Assembly (NCBI GenBank): GCA_963592435.1
Contig: CAVAWT010000007.1
Coordinates: forward strand, 1 to 64,000
DNA length: 64,000 bases
Reading direction: 5' to 3'
From: Phoenicibacter sp963592435
Lineage (GTDB): Bacteria > Actinomycetota > Coriobacteriia > Coriobacteriales > Eggerthellaceae
How positions within the stretch are numbered: position 1 is the stretch's first letter; every line of letters begins with the position of its first letter. Of this stretch, positions 35,158 through 44,766 are shown piece by piece. Under the pieces are notes generated by a model. The model was given only the letters and a program-made list of their open reading frames with translations, had not been told where the DNA came from and did not search any database. The position numbers were made by a program, and so were the translations under genes.

Positions 35158-36126
35158 GTGATTATGATTGACAAATTTGAACATACGCCTGTCATGTTGC
35201 AAGAAGTGCTTGAAAATCTGGAACCTCAAAGTGGCGAAGTGTTTGTCGACTGCACGCTTGGTGGCGCAGGTCACAGCATCGAGGTAGCAAAGCGTTTGGG
35301 AGAAGATGGGCTGCTCATCGGGATTGACCAAGATCCAGTTGCGCGAGAGTTTGCTGCTAAAAGAGTGAACGCTGAAACCTGTAACCTAAAGCCTAAAACT
35401 CACATCATTGATGCAAACTTTTCGATGCTTGACGACGTTCTTTTGAGCATTCCTGTTCCTGGAGTTGACTGCATCCTGTTTGATCTTGGAGTTTCAAGCG
35501 TCCAGCTTGATTGTTTGGATAGAGGTTTTTCCTATCACAGCGGAGCTTCTCTCGACATGCGAATGAACACAAATGAGGATGGCTTGACAGCTGAAGTGAT
35601 TGTCAACACTTTTTCAGAAACTGAACTGGAGCGAATTTTGCGAGTTTTTGGAGAAGAGAAATGTTCGAAGCAGATTGCGAGAAACATTTGCAAGGCACGA
35701 GAGCAAAAAGCTTTGAAGACGAGTGATGAGCTCGTTGACGTCGTAAAGGATTCTATTCCAAACAAAATGAGAAGAAGTGGGGGTCATCCTGCAAAGAGAA
35801 CTTTTCAGGCTCTGAGAATTGCAGTGAACGATGAACTTTCTTGTCTTGAGGCTGCTCTTGATTCAGCGATTCGTTGGTTAAACGTTGGTGGACGTATTTG
35901 TGTCATCAGCTATCACTCGTTGGAAGACAGGCGTGTCAAAGATGCATTTAGGAAGTTTGAAAACAGGTGCACTTGCCCCGATGATGTTCCTGTTTGTGTC
36001 TGCGGAAAAAAGCCGATATTAAAAGCAAAGCCTCGTGGAGCGATTTTGCCAAGTAAAGAAGAGATTGACGAAAATCCTCGTGCGAGAAGCGCAAAAATGC
36101 GAGTAGCGATAAAAGTTTCAAATTAA
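35158..36126 (+). CDS. rsmH: 16S rRNA (cytosine1402-N4)-methyltransferase
   Basis: A 322-residue protein from GTG 35158, or ATG 35164. It has the family signature HTPVMLQEVL, the SAM-binding VDCTLGGAGHS, DLGVSSVQLD, DMRMN, and CVISYHSLEDRRVK near the C-terminus. It methylates C1402 in the decoding centre of 16S rRNA. Its place after mraZ is the standard one. Confidence 0.96.
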   Translation: MIMIDKFEHTPVMLQEVLENLEPQSGEVFVDCTLGGAGHSIEVAKRLGEDGLLIGIDQDPVAREFAAKRVNAETCNLKPKTHIIDANFSMLDDVLLSIPVPGVDCILFDLGVSSVQLDCLDRGFSYHSGASLDMRMNTNEDGLTAEVIVNTFSETELERILRVFGEEKCSKQIARNICKAREQKALKTSDELVDVVKDSIPNKMRRSGGHPAKRTFQALRIAVNDELSCLEAALDSAIRWLNVGGRICVISYHSLEDRRVKDAFRKFENRCTCPDDVPVCVCGKKPILKAKPRGAILPSKEEIDENPRARSAKMRVAIKVSN

Positions 36127-36149
36127 GAAGAGATAAAGTAAAAATAAAA

Positions 36150-36809
36150 GTGAGCAGAGAAAAGACATACGTTAACAATTCAAAGCCTTTGGCGCTTGAC
36201 CTCTCATCTTCGAGAGCAAGTGAGGGGTTCTCTTCGAGTTTTCGCACGCCTTCACGCGATAGAGCAACAATGCGCTCAGAAGTTGGCAAATCATCAGTCG
36301 GTGATGCTAAATCAGGCTATTCTTCAAGTTATTTTTATGGCAATGCTGCACCTGCAATTTTTCCAGAATTTGAGCCAGAGAAGAAAAAAACTAGGAAGAG
36401 AAGCGAGGAAGTTGAATTTAGGTCAACACCGAAGCAAGACAAAAAACAAAAGCAACAAAGAGCAACTTCACCAAAAACTCGGGTTGTTGCAACCTTTGCT
36501 TCGTTTGTTCTTCTCTTTGGAGCAATAGGATTCATAAACATAACATTGACTTCGATGGCAGTTGCTTCTTCTGCACAATCTCAAACACTTTCAACTGAGA
36601 TCTATCAGCAGCGTGAAGACGGGAAAGCCTTAGAAGTCGAATATGGAATTTTGAGCAATCCTGCAACAGTCAAAGAAAAAGCAATTGCACTAGGCATGGA
36701 GTCGCCATCAAACGTCATCCAAATCAATCTCGGTAAAGACTCAGTTCTGACAAAGGACGACGGGACAATTGCGCTCTCATCAACGTTGAAGGAAGTTGCT
36801 AAACAATAA
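36150..36809 (+). CDS. FtsL-like septal protein
   Basis: This 219-residue protein starts at GTG 36150. A Ser/Lys-rich cytoplasmic N-terminus of about 110 residues is followed by one membrane segment (about 111-133), then a short extracytoplasmic coiled-coil-like part and the NPATVKEKAIALGM motif typical of FtsL/FtsB-like proteins. Position between rsmH and ftsI is the normal place of ftsL. It likely scaffolds the FtsQ-FtsW-FtsI complex. Sequence conservation in this family is low, so the name rests on topology and position. Confidence 0.8.
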   Translation: MSREKTYVNNSKPLALDLSSSRASEGFSSSFRTPSRDRATMRSEVGKSSVGDAKSGYSSSYFYGNAAPAIFPEFEPEKKKTRKRSEEVEFRSTPKQDKKQKQQRATSPKTRVVATFASFVLLFGAIGFINITLTSMAVASSAQSQTLSTEIYQQREDGKALEVEYGILSNPATVKEKAIALGMESPSNVIQINLGKDSVLTKDDGTIALSSTLKEVAKQ

Positions 36810-36813
36810 AACA

Positions 36814-38496
36814 ATGTCTCGAAAAGAAAGTTTTGACCTAAATTCACCTGCTCCGATCATTTTCTTTGCACTTCTTCTTGTTGCTGGCATTTTGCTCAGG
36901 TTATTTTTTCTTGTCTTTGTTGTTGGTGATGAATATTCCTCGCAGGCGCAAGAGACCAGAACTGTAACGATAAACACAACTCCGAAGCGTGGGACGATTT
37001 ATGACAGAAATGGCGTCGTTTTGGCAGCTAGTGTCGATGCGACAACGATATATTGCAATCCGACCGAAATTGAAAATGTGCCAAAAGTTGCAACGGAAGT
37101 CGCGAAAGTCCTTGGAGGGGAAGCAAAAGACTATGTTTCGGCTCTTTCAACGAACGGAACGACTTTTTCCTACATAAAACGTCAAGGTGACGTTGAGGCT
37201 GCAAACAGGCTGAAGGAAGCAAAAAAGGAAAATCCTGAACTGCTCGCTGGGATCTATTTTCTAAGTGATTCAAGGCGAGAATATCCAAATGGGCAGGTCG
37301 CAGGGCAGATCATCGGGATTTGTGATGTGGACGGTAATGGAATTTGCGGACTTGAGCTTGAATATGACGATGTCTTGCGAGGAGAAGCTGGAGTTTATGT
37401 TGCAGAGCGAAGCGAAAATGGAGCAGAAATTCCAGGTTCGGTTCAAGAAAATGTAACAGCGAAGTCTGGCGAAGACATAATGATCTCTATCGACGTTTCG
37501 ATGCAGGCGGAAGTTGAGAACTTGCTTGCAACGCAAACTGAAAGGATTGGTAAGAAAGGCAACGCAATTTTGATGGACTCTTCAAACGGAGAGATTTATG
37601 CAATGGCATCCTACCCCTACCTTAACCCTGCTAACACAAGTGAGTCAGAAAGCGGTTCTGACAATGTGATCGCGGTTACCCAAGCCCTTGAGCCTGGTTC
37701 AATGATGAAAACGATAACAGCTCTTGGAATTTTGCAGGCAGGCAAAATGAAGCCGACAGACACAGTCTGGTGCCCCTACGCACTGCAAGCTGATGAATAC
37801 ACAATCACCGATGCGTGGGAGAGAGGGTCAGAGACAATGACGCTCGACACAATTTTGACGCAGTCATCCAACGTCGGCATTTCTCTTGCATCCGACACGA
37901 TTGGTGCTTCAGGGATTTATGACAACTTGATGAAGTCGAAGGTTTTAGAAAAAACAGGAATAGACTTTCCTGGAGAGGCATCTGGATATGTGACAGATTA
38001 CAAAACTTGGTCAAACATTGCGAGGTACAACATCACATTTGGTCAAGGGATTACTGTGACTCCAATTGCGATGACGAGGTTTTATGCTGCGCTTGCAAAC
38101 GACGGAGTTGCTGTGAGGCCGCATCTCTTGATGGCAAAAACGCAAAGTGGAGAGAGAACTCAAACTGAAAAGACTGAGTTGGGCTATTCTGCATCAGCTC
38201 TTGCAGACATAAAATCGATGCTTCACAACGTCGTTGAGAACAATTCCAGCAACGAAGCGGGAATTGAAGGATATGACGTTTGCGGAAAAACTTCAACTGC
38301 AGAATACACTGAAGATGGAGTTTATGTGAAAAATAAATATAACATCGGCTTTTGCGGCTTTTTGAACAACGCATCGCTGCCGTTGACTTGTTATGTCGGG
38401 ATTACCGAATCTGATTGGACGATAACGACAACATCGCTATTCCACGATATAATGAAAGCAGCAGTTGGAAGATATGGCGTTGTTACGAATGGATAA
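36814..38496 (+). CDS. ftsI: Penicillin-binding protein, septal transpeptidase FtsI-like
   Basis: A 560-residue protein from ATG 36814; a TTG at 36796 overlaps the ftsL-like gene and is less likely. It has an N-terminal membrane anchor (about residues 14-36) and a PBP dimerisation domain with RGTIYDRNG. The transpeptidase motifs are SMMK (296-299), SSN (351-353) and KTS at 492-494 in place of the usual KTG. Unlike many FtsI proteins of Actinomycetota there is no C-terminal PASTA extension. It cross-links septal peptidoglycan together with FtsW. Confidence 0.93.
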   Translation: MSRKESFDLNSPAPIIFFALLLVAGILLRLFFLVFVVGDEYSSQAQETRTVTINTTPKRGTIYDRNGVVLAASVDATTIYCNPTEIENVPKVATEVAKVLGGEAKDYVSALSTNGTTFSYIKRQGDVEAANRLKEAKKENPELLAGIYFLSDSRREYPNGQVAGQIIGICDVDGNGICGLELEYDDVLRGEAGVYVAERSENGAEIPGSVQENVTAKSGEDIMISIDVSMQAEVENLLATQTERIGKKGNAILMDSSNGEIYAMASYPYLNPANTSESESGSDNVIAVTQALEPGSMMKTITALGILQAGKMKPTDTVWCPYALQADEYTITDAWERGSETMTLDTILTQSSNVGISLASDTIGASGIYDNLMKSKVLEKTGIDFPGEASGYVTDYKTWSNIARYNITFGQGITVTPIAMTRFYAALANDGVAVRPHLLMAKTQSGERTQTEKTELGYSASALADIKSMLHNVVENNSSNEAGIEGYDVCGKTSTAEYTEDGVYVKNKYNIGFCGFLNNASLPLTCYVGITESDWTITTTSLFHDIMKAAVGRYGVVTNG

Positions 38497-38513
38497 TTTC
38501 AAGGAGAATTTTG

Positions 38514-39557
38514 TTGCATAGTTTAATTGGAAGTTACCCCAGTTTTCTCGTGTTCTCGGCGCTTTTTCTGTCGTTCGTCTTCACGCTTGGATTCATGCCA
38601 GGTTTCATTTCGTTTTTGAAGCGCGAAGAAGTTGGGCAACAGGTGCGAGAAGAGGGACCAGAGACTCACCTTAAAAAACAAGGAACACCAACGATGGGTG
38701 GCATAATAATGATAATTGCCGTCATTTTGGCGATTGTCATCGTTGGCTACTTTGACGAGAAAATCATTTCACTCATGGGCGTTGCGCTTTGTGCTGGTTT
38801 GATCGGTCTTGTTGATGACTATAAAAAAGTGCACTACAAAAACACTGAGGGCATGTCACCGCGCGGAAAGTTGATTTTGCAATTTGTCGTTGCTGGAATG
38901 TTTGTGCTGGTGGCAGTCAACACTCTTGAAATTGCCCCGACTGTCGTCGTTCCATTTTTGTGCGTCATCGATCTTGGTGTGTTCACGACTGTAATCGAAC
39001 TCGGAACGGGACAAGTTTTCATAATTCCTTGGCTCTACCTCATTTTTTGTTTGATTTTGCTTGTTGGAATGTGCAACGCAGTAAATTTGACTGACGGACT
39101 CGACGGGCTGGCGAGTGGGTGCGTCATGCTTGTTATGATTGTGCTGTCGTTCATCGCCTACCGCATGAATTCGCTGGAGCCATCAATTTTTGCTGCGGCA
39201 ACAGCAGGTGCTTGTGCAGCATTTTTGTGGTTTAACTCAAACCCAGCTTCCATATTCATGGGAGATACAGGTTCATTGTCGTTGGGTATGACATTGGGCG
39301 CGATCTCGATACTAACAAAAACAGAGTTACTATCAATTTTGATAGGGGGAATTTTTGTTGCAGAAGCTCTGTCAGTCATGATTCAAGTTTTCTGGTTCAG
39401 GAAAACACATAAGAGAATTTTTCTTATGGCGCCACTCCACCACCATTTTGAGAAAAAGGGCTGGGGAGAAAATCAAGTCGTTGTTCGTTTTTGGATGATA
39501 AGCGGAATTTTGGCAGCAATAGGTTTTGCGATCTATTTCGGGATGACTTTGATTTGA
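38514..39557 (+). CDS. mraY: Phospho-N-acetylmuramoyl-pentapeptide transferase
   Basis: A 347-residue polytopic membrane protein, about ten membrane segments. The start TTG 38514 is placed seven bases after AGGAG; TTG 38511 is also possible, and the frame open further upstream lies inside ftsI. Motifs are KKQGTPTMGG, LVDDYKK, NLTDGLDGLA, FMGDTGSL and APLHHHFE. It forms lipid I. murE and murF, which commonly lie between ftsI and mraY, are not here. Confidence 0.95.
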   Translation: MHSLIGSYPSFLVFSALFLSFVFTLGFMPGFISFLKREEVGQQVREEGPETHLKKQGTPTMGGIIMIIAVILAIVIVGYFDEKIISLMGVALCAGLIGLVDDYKKVHYKNTEGMSPRGKLILQFVVAGMFVLVAVNTLEIAPTVVVPFLCVIDLGVFTTVIELGTGQVFIIPWLYLIFCLILLVGMCNAVNLTDGLDGLASGCVMLVMIVLSFIAYRMNSLEPSIFAAATAGACAAFLWFNSNPASIFMGDTGSLSLGMTLGAISILTKTELLSILIGGIFVAEALSVMIQVFWFRKTHKRIFLMAPLHHHFEKKGWGENQVVVRFWMISGILAAIGFAIYFGMTLI

Positions 39558-39577
39558 AACGTTTGAGGAATTTGAAA

Positions 39578-40879
39578 ATGGACTTTAAACGCAAAATTTC
39601 AAATGACAATTTGGGAAGAGTTTTGATTGCAGGCAAAGGTGTCACTGGGCTTGCAGTTCAAGACTACCTTAATAAACATGTCTCAAGGTTCACATCCTGT
39701 GATCTTGTCGAAGAGGAGACCCTTGATGTAAACAAGACCTATGATTTGTGCATCGTTTCTCCAGGTATATCAGAGTTTAGTGATTTTTACAAAAAATTGA
39801 AATCTGTTGCAGATGAGGTGGTCAGTGAAGTTGAGTTTGCGTTTCGCGAATCGGAAGAAAATTCAAAATGGATCGCGATAACTGGAACAAATGGGAAAAC
39901 AACGACGACAGCTTTGACGTGCCACATTTTGAAAACAGCAGGCAAAAAAGCAGTGGCTGTTGGAAACATAGGAGAGACCTGCATATCTCAAGTTGATGGG
40001 GAAGAAAAAATTTATGTCGCTGAGTGTTCTTCCTATCAGCTTGCTTCAACACGAAACTTTGAACCTGACGCGGTTGCAATTTTAAACATAACGCCAGATC
40101 ACATCAAATGGCACCAAAATTTAGAAAATTATGCAAAAGCAAAGTTTAAAATTTTCGAGAACATTAAAAACAACGAAAATTCCTTGTTGTTTTTAGAAGA
40201 AACGCTGGTTGGTGAAACTGGAGCAGGAGAGTTTTTTTGCGAAGTTAAAACCGATGCTAATTCTCTTTTAAGGGAGCTTGTTTTGTCTGTGTCGGGAGAA
40301 ATGAAGATAAAAGGGGAGCACAACATTCAAAACGCAGTTTGTGCAGCAACCATTTGTGCTCATTTCGGTGTCGCAGATGACATAATCAAAAAGGCACTTG
40401 TCACTTTCGAGCCTCTCGAACACAGAATTGAACCTTGTGGCATTGTTAATGAGGTCCATTATTTCAACGACTCAAAAGCAACAAACGTCGACTCAACGAT
40501 AAAAGCACTTTCTGCTTTTCCTGAAGGTGATGTCATATTGCTCCTTGGAGGAACTGACAAAATGAGCGACCTTGAGCCACTAGTTTTGGAGTGCAAGAAA
40601 AAAGTTACTGGCGAAAATCATGAAAAACCACTTGTCAAATGCGTTGTTTGCTATGGAGAAGCAAGAAAAAGATTTCTAGATTCATTTAAATCATTGAAAG
40701 AAGATGGAATAGAAGTCTTAAGCGCTGATCGCTTAAAGGATGCTTTTGATGTTGCAAGAAAGGTGGCAGTTTCTGGGGACGTTGTCCTTTTGTCGCCTGC
40801 CTGTGCGTCGTTTGATGAATTTAGTGGTTTTGAAGAACGCGGGGAATTTTTTAAAAGTCTTGTTAAAAGCACAGAATAG
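39578..40879 (+). CDS. murD: UDP-N-acetylmuramoylalanine--D-glutamate ligase
   Basis: A 433-residue Mur ligase from ATG 39578, eight bases after GAGG. The ATP loop is GTNGKTTTTAL, followed by AECSSYQL, NITPDHIKWH and the C-terminal ligase motif FNDSKATN. It adds D-Glu to UDP-MurNAc-L-Ala. Position between mraY and ftsW is standard. Confidence 0.95.
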   Translation: MDFKRKISNDNLGRVLIAGKGVTGLAVQDYLNKHVSRFTSCDLVEEETLDVNKTYDLCIVSPGISEFSDFYKKLKSVADEVVSEVEFAFRESEENSKWIAITGTNGKTTTTALTCHILKTAGKKAVAVGNIGETCISQVDGEEKIYVAECSSYQLASTRNFEPDAVAILNITPDHIKWHQNLENYAKAKFKIFENIKNNENSLLFLEETLVGETGAGEFFCEVKTDANSLLRELVLSVSGEMKIKGEHNIQNAVCAATICAHFGVADDIIKKALVTFEPLEHRIEPCGIVNEVHYFNDSKATNVDSTIKALSAFPEGDVILLLGGTDKMSDLEPLVLECKKKVTGENHEKPLVKCVVCYGEARKRFLDSFKSLKEDGIEVLSADRLKDAFDVARKVAVSGDVVLLSPACASFDEFSGFEERGEFFKSLVKSTE

Positions 40880-40881
40880 AC

Positions 40882-42216
40882 ATGTTTAGCAAACTTCAAG
40901 CAAACACACACTCAAAAGAGGCCTACACAATCGTCATTGGTTGCTGTGTTGCTTTTTTATGCGTCGTTGGGTTGCTCAGCATCTATTCTGTGACAAGCGT
41001 CGGAAACGTTGAAGCAGGTCTAAATCCATTCAGCGATTTGGGACAACAGTTTTTTTACATCATCCTAGGAATCATAATCTGTGTTGTTTTGATGAAAGTG
41101 CCACAGCTTTTTAATGTTTCATCGCCTGTGATCTGGGTTTTTTGGGGAGTTTGTTTGGCTGGAATCGTTGCAGTGGCAGCATTTGGGACAACTGTCAACG
41201 GCGCGAAGCGATGGCTTCCTTTGGGCCCCGTGACCATTCAGCCTTCAGAGTTCTTAAAAATCGCGCTCATGCTCGTCATGGTCAAGCTGCTGAGCGAATG
41301 GATTAGAGGCGAGCGGGACTCCAAACAGACATTCATCATGGTTGCGGCAACTGTTGGAGCTCCACTACTTTTCTTGTTTGTGACACAAAGAGACTTAGGC
41401 ACGTCAGCTATTGCTGGGCTTTGCCTTTTTGCTCTGCTCTACATTGCAAAAGTCGATGTAAGAATTTTGGGAGGAATTTTAGTCCTTGGCATTTTTGGGA
41501 TCGTGTTTTTCGCAATGAATGCTGGTAACTTTCGCTCTGACCGTTTTGTTTTCACGGATCCATGGGACGATGGCGCAGGCGGTTATGGCGCAGGATATAA
41601 CATAATTCGATCATATTATGCGATTGCTTCTGGAGGGGTTTTTGGAAACGGAATCGGTGGGAGCCATGAAAAGTATGACTATCTCTATGCTGCGGACAAT
41701 GATTTCATTTTTGCCATCATCTGCGAAGAAATGGGCTTGATTGGTGCAATCCTTGTTCTGATTTGCATTTTGGCAATCTTCATTTGTTGCATAAAAATCG
41801 CCTCTGTTCAAGATCAGATGGAAAATAAGCTTGTTCTTTATGGAACAGGACTTTTATTAATAATTCAGTCTCTCCTAAACATTGGTTGCACTGTCGGCGT
41901 TCTGCCAACGACGGGAAAGCCATTGCCGTTTGTTTCGTCGGGAGGAAGTTCTGTCATTGCATCTTTTATTCTCCTTGGAGTCATCCTAAACGCTGTTATG
42001 CACTCGCAAGTTGAGACAAGGGCAGACAGGCGAAGGTCAAAAATTAACATCTATTCAAAAGATGATTTGGATGGCTCAGATGGTTTAATGAACAAACAAA
42101 GAAGAGGAAGAGACAGATCGGCGACTCAACGAAGACCGACAACATCGACGAGAGCGACGCGCAGCGGCAGATCGTCTTTCATGCAAAATGGCAGAGAGAG
42201 GAGCAGGATAAGGTGA
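40882..42216 (+). CDS. ftsW: SEDS-family peptidoglycan polymerase FtsW
   Basis: This 444-residue protein has about ten membrane segments and begins 3 bp after murD. SEDS features include IQPSEFLKIALML, TQRDLGTS, YGAGYNIIRS and PLPFVSSGGSS. The C-terminal 50 residues are a basic, Arg/Ser-rich cytoplasmic tail (RRGRDRSATQRRP). It polymerises glycan strands at the septum with FtsI. The stop overlaps the murG GTG start by 4 bp, so translation is coupled. Confidence 0.94.
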   Translation: MFSKLQANTHSKEAYTIVIGCCVAFLCVVGLLSIYSVTSVGNVEAGLNPFSDLGQQFFYIILGIIICVVLMKVPQLFNVSSPVIWVFWGVCLAGIVAVAAFGTTVNGAKRWLPLGPVTIQPSEFLKIALMLVMVKLLSEWIRGERDSKQTFIMVAATVGAPLLFLFVTQRDLGTSAIAGLCLFALLYIAKVDVRILGGILVLGIFGIVFFAMNAGNFRSDRFVFTDPWDDGAGGYGAGYNIIRSYYAIASGGVFGNGIGGSHEKYDYLYAADNDFIFAIICEEMGLIGAILVLICILAIFICCIKIASVQDQMENKLVLYGTGLLLIIQSLLNIGCTVGVLPTTGKPLPFVSSGGSSVIASFILLGVILNAVMHSQVETRADRRRSKINIYSKDDLDGSDGLMNKQRRGRDRSATQRRPTTSTRATRSGRSSFMQNGRERSRIR

Positions 42217-43307
42217 ACATAGTTATAACAGGTGGAGGAACTGCTGGTCACATTTACCCAGCACTCGCGTTAGCAGATGAACTTAAAAGCAGAGGACATC
42301 ATGTCTTTTATGCTGGAACACCTAAGGGAACTGAGAGCAATTTGGTGCCACGTGCTGGCTATGACTTCGTTGCATTTGATGTCTCAGGTTTTGACAGAGC
42401 GCGCCCTTGGACTGCAATTACTGCTCTAAACAAAGTCAGAAAATGTGAGAAGAAAGCAGAAGTCTGGCTAAAGGAAGTTGATGCGAAACTTGCAGTCGGA
42501 TTTGGCGGCTATGTTTCAGTCCCTGTCGTTCACGCTGCTCAAAAATTGGGAATTAAAACTGCGATTCATGAGCAAAACTCAGCGATGGGGCTTGCGAACG
42601 AAGAACTCTCAAAACATGCTGATTTAGTTTGTTTGACTTATGAATGTGCAGGGCAAAAAGTAAAAGACAAATCAAAAATTGTTGTCACTGGAAATCCTGT
42701 CAGAAAAGAAGTCTTGAGCGCAAATCGAGAAGATGGGCGTCGTGCCTTTGGTATCGATGACGAATCTCTAGTTCTGCTTGTTTTTGGAGGAAGCTTAGGA
42801 GCAAAAACGATTAACGAAGCGATTCTTAATTTAAAAGACGAATTGCTTGCTCGCAACAACTTGCACGTCATTCATGTTGCAGGAAAGCGCGACTATGAAT
42901 GGGTAAAAGAGAGACTTTCGCTGAACGCATCTCAAAAGGAGCGATACCATTTGCTTGATTATTGCTACAACATGCCTGACGCTCTCGCGGCGTGTGATAT
43001 AATAGTGTCGAGAGCAGGAGCCACTTCCTTGGCAGAAATATCAACATTAACAATTCCTGCTCTTTTAATACCGTTTCCTTTTGCAACAGCTGACCATCAA
43101 ACAAAAAATGCAAAAAGTTATGTGGAAGCTGGAGCTGCCTATCAATTAAGCGATGAAGAAGCAAAAACGAGCGCTTTTAAAGAAAAGCTGTTCGACTTGA
43201 TCGAAAATGATGAAACAAGGCAAAAAATGAAGAAGAAAGCGGAGTCGTTTGAAACTCAAAATGCATCGCTTAGACTAGCACAAAGCGTTTTGCAATTGTT
43301 AGAATAG
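42213..43307 (+). CDS. murG: UDP-GlcNAc: lipid I GlcNAc transferase
   Basis: A 364-residue GT28 enzyme from GTG 42213, with AGGATAAGG upstream. It has GGGTAGHIYPALA at the N-terminus, HEQNSAMG, a VFGGSLGA motif and the C-terminal ISRAGATSLAE-type motif (VSRAGATSLAE). It converts lipid I to lipid II on the inner membrane face. Confidence 0.95.
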   Translation: MNIVITGGGTAGHIYPALALADELKSRGHHVFYAGTPKGTESNLVPRAGYDFVAFDVSGFDRARPWTAITALNKVRKCEKKAEVWLKEVDAKLAVGFGGYVSVPVVHAAQKLGIKTAIHEQNSAMGLANEELSKHADLVCLTYECAGQKVKDKSKIVVTGNPVRKEVLSANREDGRRAFGIDDESLVLLVFGGSLGAKTINEAILNLKDELLARNNLHVIHVAGKRDYEWVKERLSLNASQKERYHLLDYCYNMPDALAACDIIVSRAGATSLAEISTLTIPALLIPFPFATADHQTKNAKSYVEAGAAYQLSDEEAKTSAFKEKLFDLIENDETRQKMKKKAESFETQNASLRLAQSVLQLLE

Positions 43308-43343
43308 ATATGTAAAAAAGATAAGACGGAGAATTAGGCAAAC

Positions 43344-44750
43344 ATGAGTGACACAAAAGAAGAATTAAACAAGCTACATTTCATTGGAATTGGCGGAGTC
43401 GGCATGAGCGGTCTTGCAAGAATCGCCTCATCGCAGGGGATTCGCGTTAGCGGTTCCGACATGAAGTCTTCAAGGTTCACCTCCCAGCTTGAAAAAAGTT
43501 GGATTCCAGTCTCAATTGGACATTCTCCTGAAAACATTCCAGCTGGCGACGATGTGACTGTCGTTGTTTCGACTGCGATAATGGACTCAAACCCTGAGCT
43601 TCAAGAAGCAAAGAGAAGGGGACTGAGAATAATCCACAGAGCTCAGCTTCTCAACTATCTTGGACGCGACTTGAAGACTTTGGCAGTTGCTGGAACACAT
43701 GGAAAGACAACGACGAGCTCGATGCTAGCATGTGTCTTGGACGACATGAAGCTTGACCCAACTTTTGTCATCGGTGGCATGGTTTTGGCATATGACACAA
43801 ATGCTCGTCCAGGGTCAGGCGAGTTTTATGTCGTTGAAGCTGACGAGTCTGATAAGTCGCTGACGTGCCTATCTCCCCACGCTGTCATCGTGACAAGCAT
43901 CGAAAGTGACCACCTTGATCACTATAATTCGCTCGATGAAATTTATGAAAAATTTGGGCAGTTTATTGCAAGTGTGCCAAAAGGTAACCCTGCAGTTGTG
44001 TGCGCTGATGACAAAAAGCTTGTCGATCTGGCAAAAAACAACACTGAAAACGTCATAACATATGGCTTTAATGAAGATGCTGATGTCAGAATTGTTGAGA
44101 GCAAGAGAGTTGGAGTTGGCTCTCAGTTTTCAGTCAAGTTAAGAAATGGTGAAGTCATAAACAGCGCGATAACAAGAAACCCAGGAACTCACAATGAGCT
44201 AAACGCAACGGCGGTTTTGACTTTAATCGAAGCTTTGGGGCTCGATGTCAACTTGGCAGCTTTGAAGTTGAAGAATTTTGCGGGCGTTCACAGGCGTTTT
44301 GAACTCGTTGGGAGTGCCAACGGAGTCACTGTCATCGACGATTATGCACACCATCCAACTGAAATTAAAGCGACAATTCATGCAGCAAAAGAATTGGATT
44401 TTGAAAAAATACATGTCATCTTTCAGCCTCATCGTTTTTCGCGCGTCAAGCTTTTCTGTGATGTTTTAGGTAAAGAATTTTCCGAGGCTTTCGATGAAGC
44501 AGACACGCTCGTTTTCACAAACGTCTATGCTGCTGGAGAAACGCCAATTCCTGGAGTTTCTGGCAAAACTTTTCTGGACACCGTGACTCGTCACGCAGGT
44601 CACCCAGAGGCGACTTACGTTCCACGACTTTCAGATGTGCCAGCGCACATTGCTAATGTTGCTAAATCCGGGGATCTCGTCATGACGATGGGAGCAGGAG
44701 ACATAACTGGAATCGGAAAAGTGATTCTTGACGAAATTAAGAAATGTTAA
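43344..44750 (+). CDS. murC: UDP-N-acetylmuramate--L-alanine ligase
   Basis: A 468-residue Mur ligase. It has HFIGIGGVGMSGLA for UDP-substrate binding, the ATP loop GTHGKTTTSSML, EADESD, and DDYAHHPTEI in the C-terminal part. It catalyses the first amino-acid addition to UDP-MurNAc. It lies between murG and murB as in other dcw clusters. Confidence 0.96.
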   Translation: MSDTKEELNKLHFIGIGGVGMSGLARIASSQGIRVSGSDMKSSRFTSQLEKSWIPVSIGHSPENIPAGDDVTVVVSTAIMDSNPELQEAKRRGLRIIHRAQLLNYLGRDLKTLAVAGTHGKTTTSSMLACVLDDMKLDPTFVIGGMVLAYDTNARPGSGEFYVVEADESDKSLTCLSPHAVIVTSIESDHLDHYNSLDEIYEKFGQFIASVPKGNPAVVCADDKKLVDLAKNNTENVITYGFNEDADVRIVESKRVGVGSQFSVKLRNGEVINSAITRNPGTHNELNATAVLTLIEALGLDVNLAALKLKNFAGVHRRFELVGSANGVTVIDDYAHHPTEIKATIHAAKELDFEKIHVIFQPHRFSRVKLFCDVLGKEFSEAFDEADTLVFTNVYAAGETPIPGVSGKTFLDTVTRHAGHPEATYVPRLSDVPAHIANVAKSGDLVMTMGAGDITGIGKVILDEIKKC

Positions 44751-44766
44751 ATGAGGGATATTAAAA

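Noticed and set aside
42995..43010. TATAAT inside murG as a promoter
   Set aside because: Internal to a coding region of a tightly spaced operon with no -35; likely chance.
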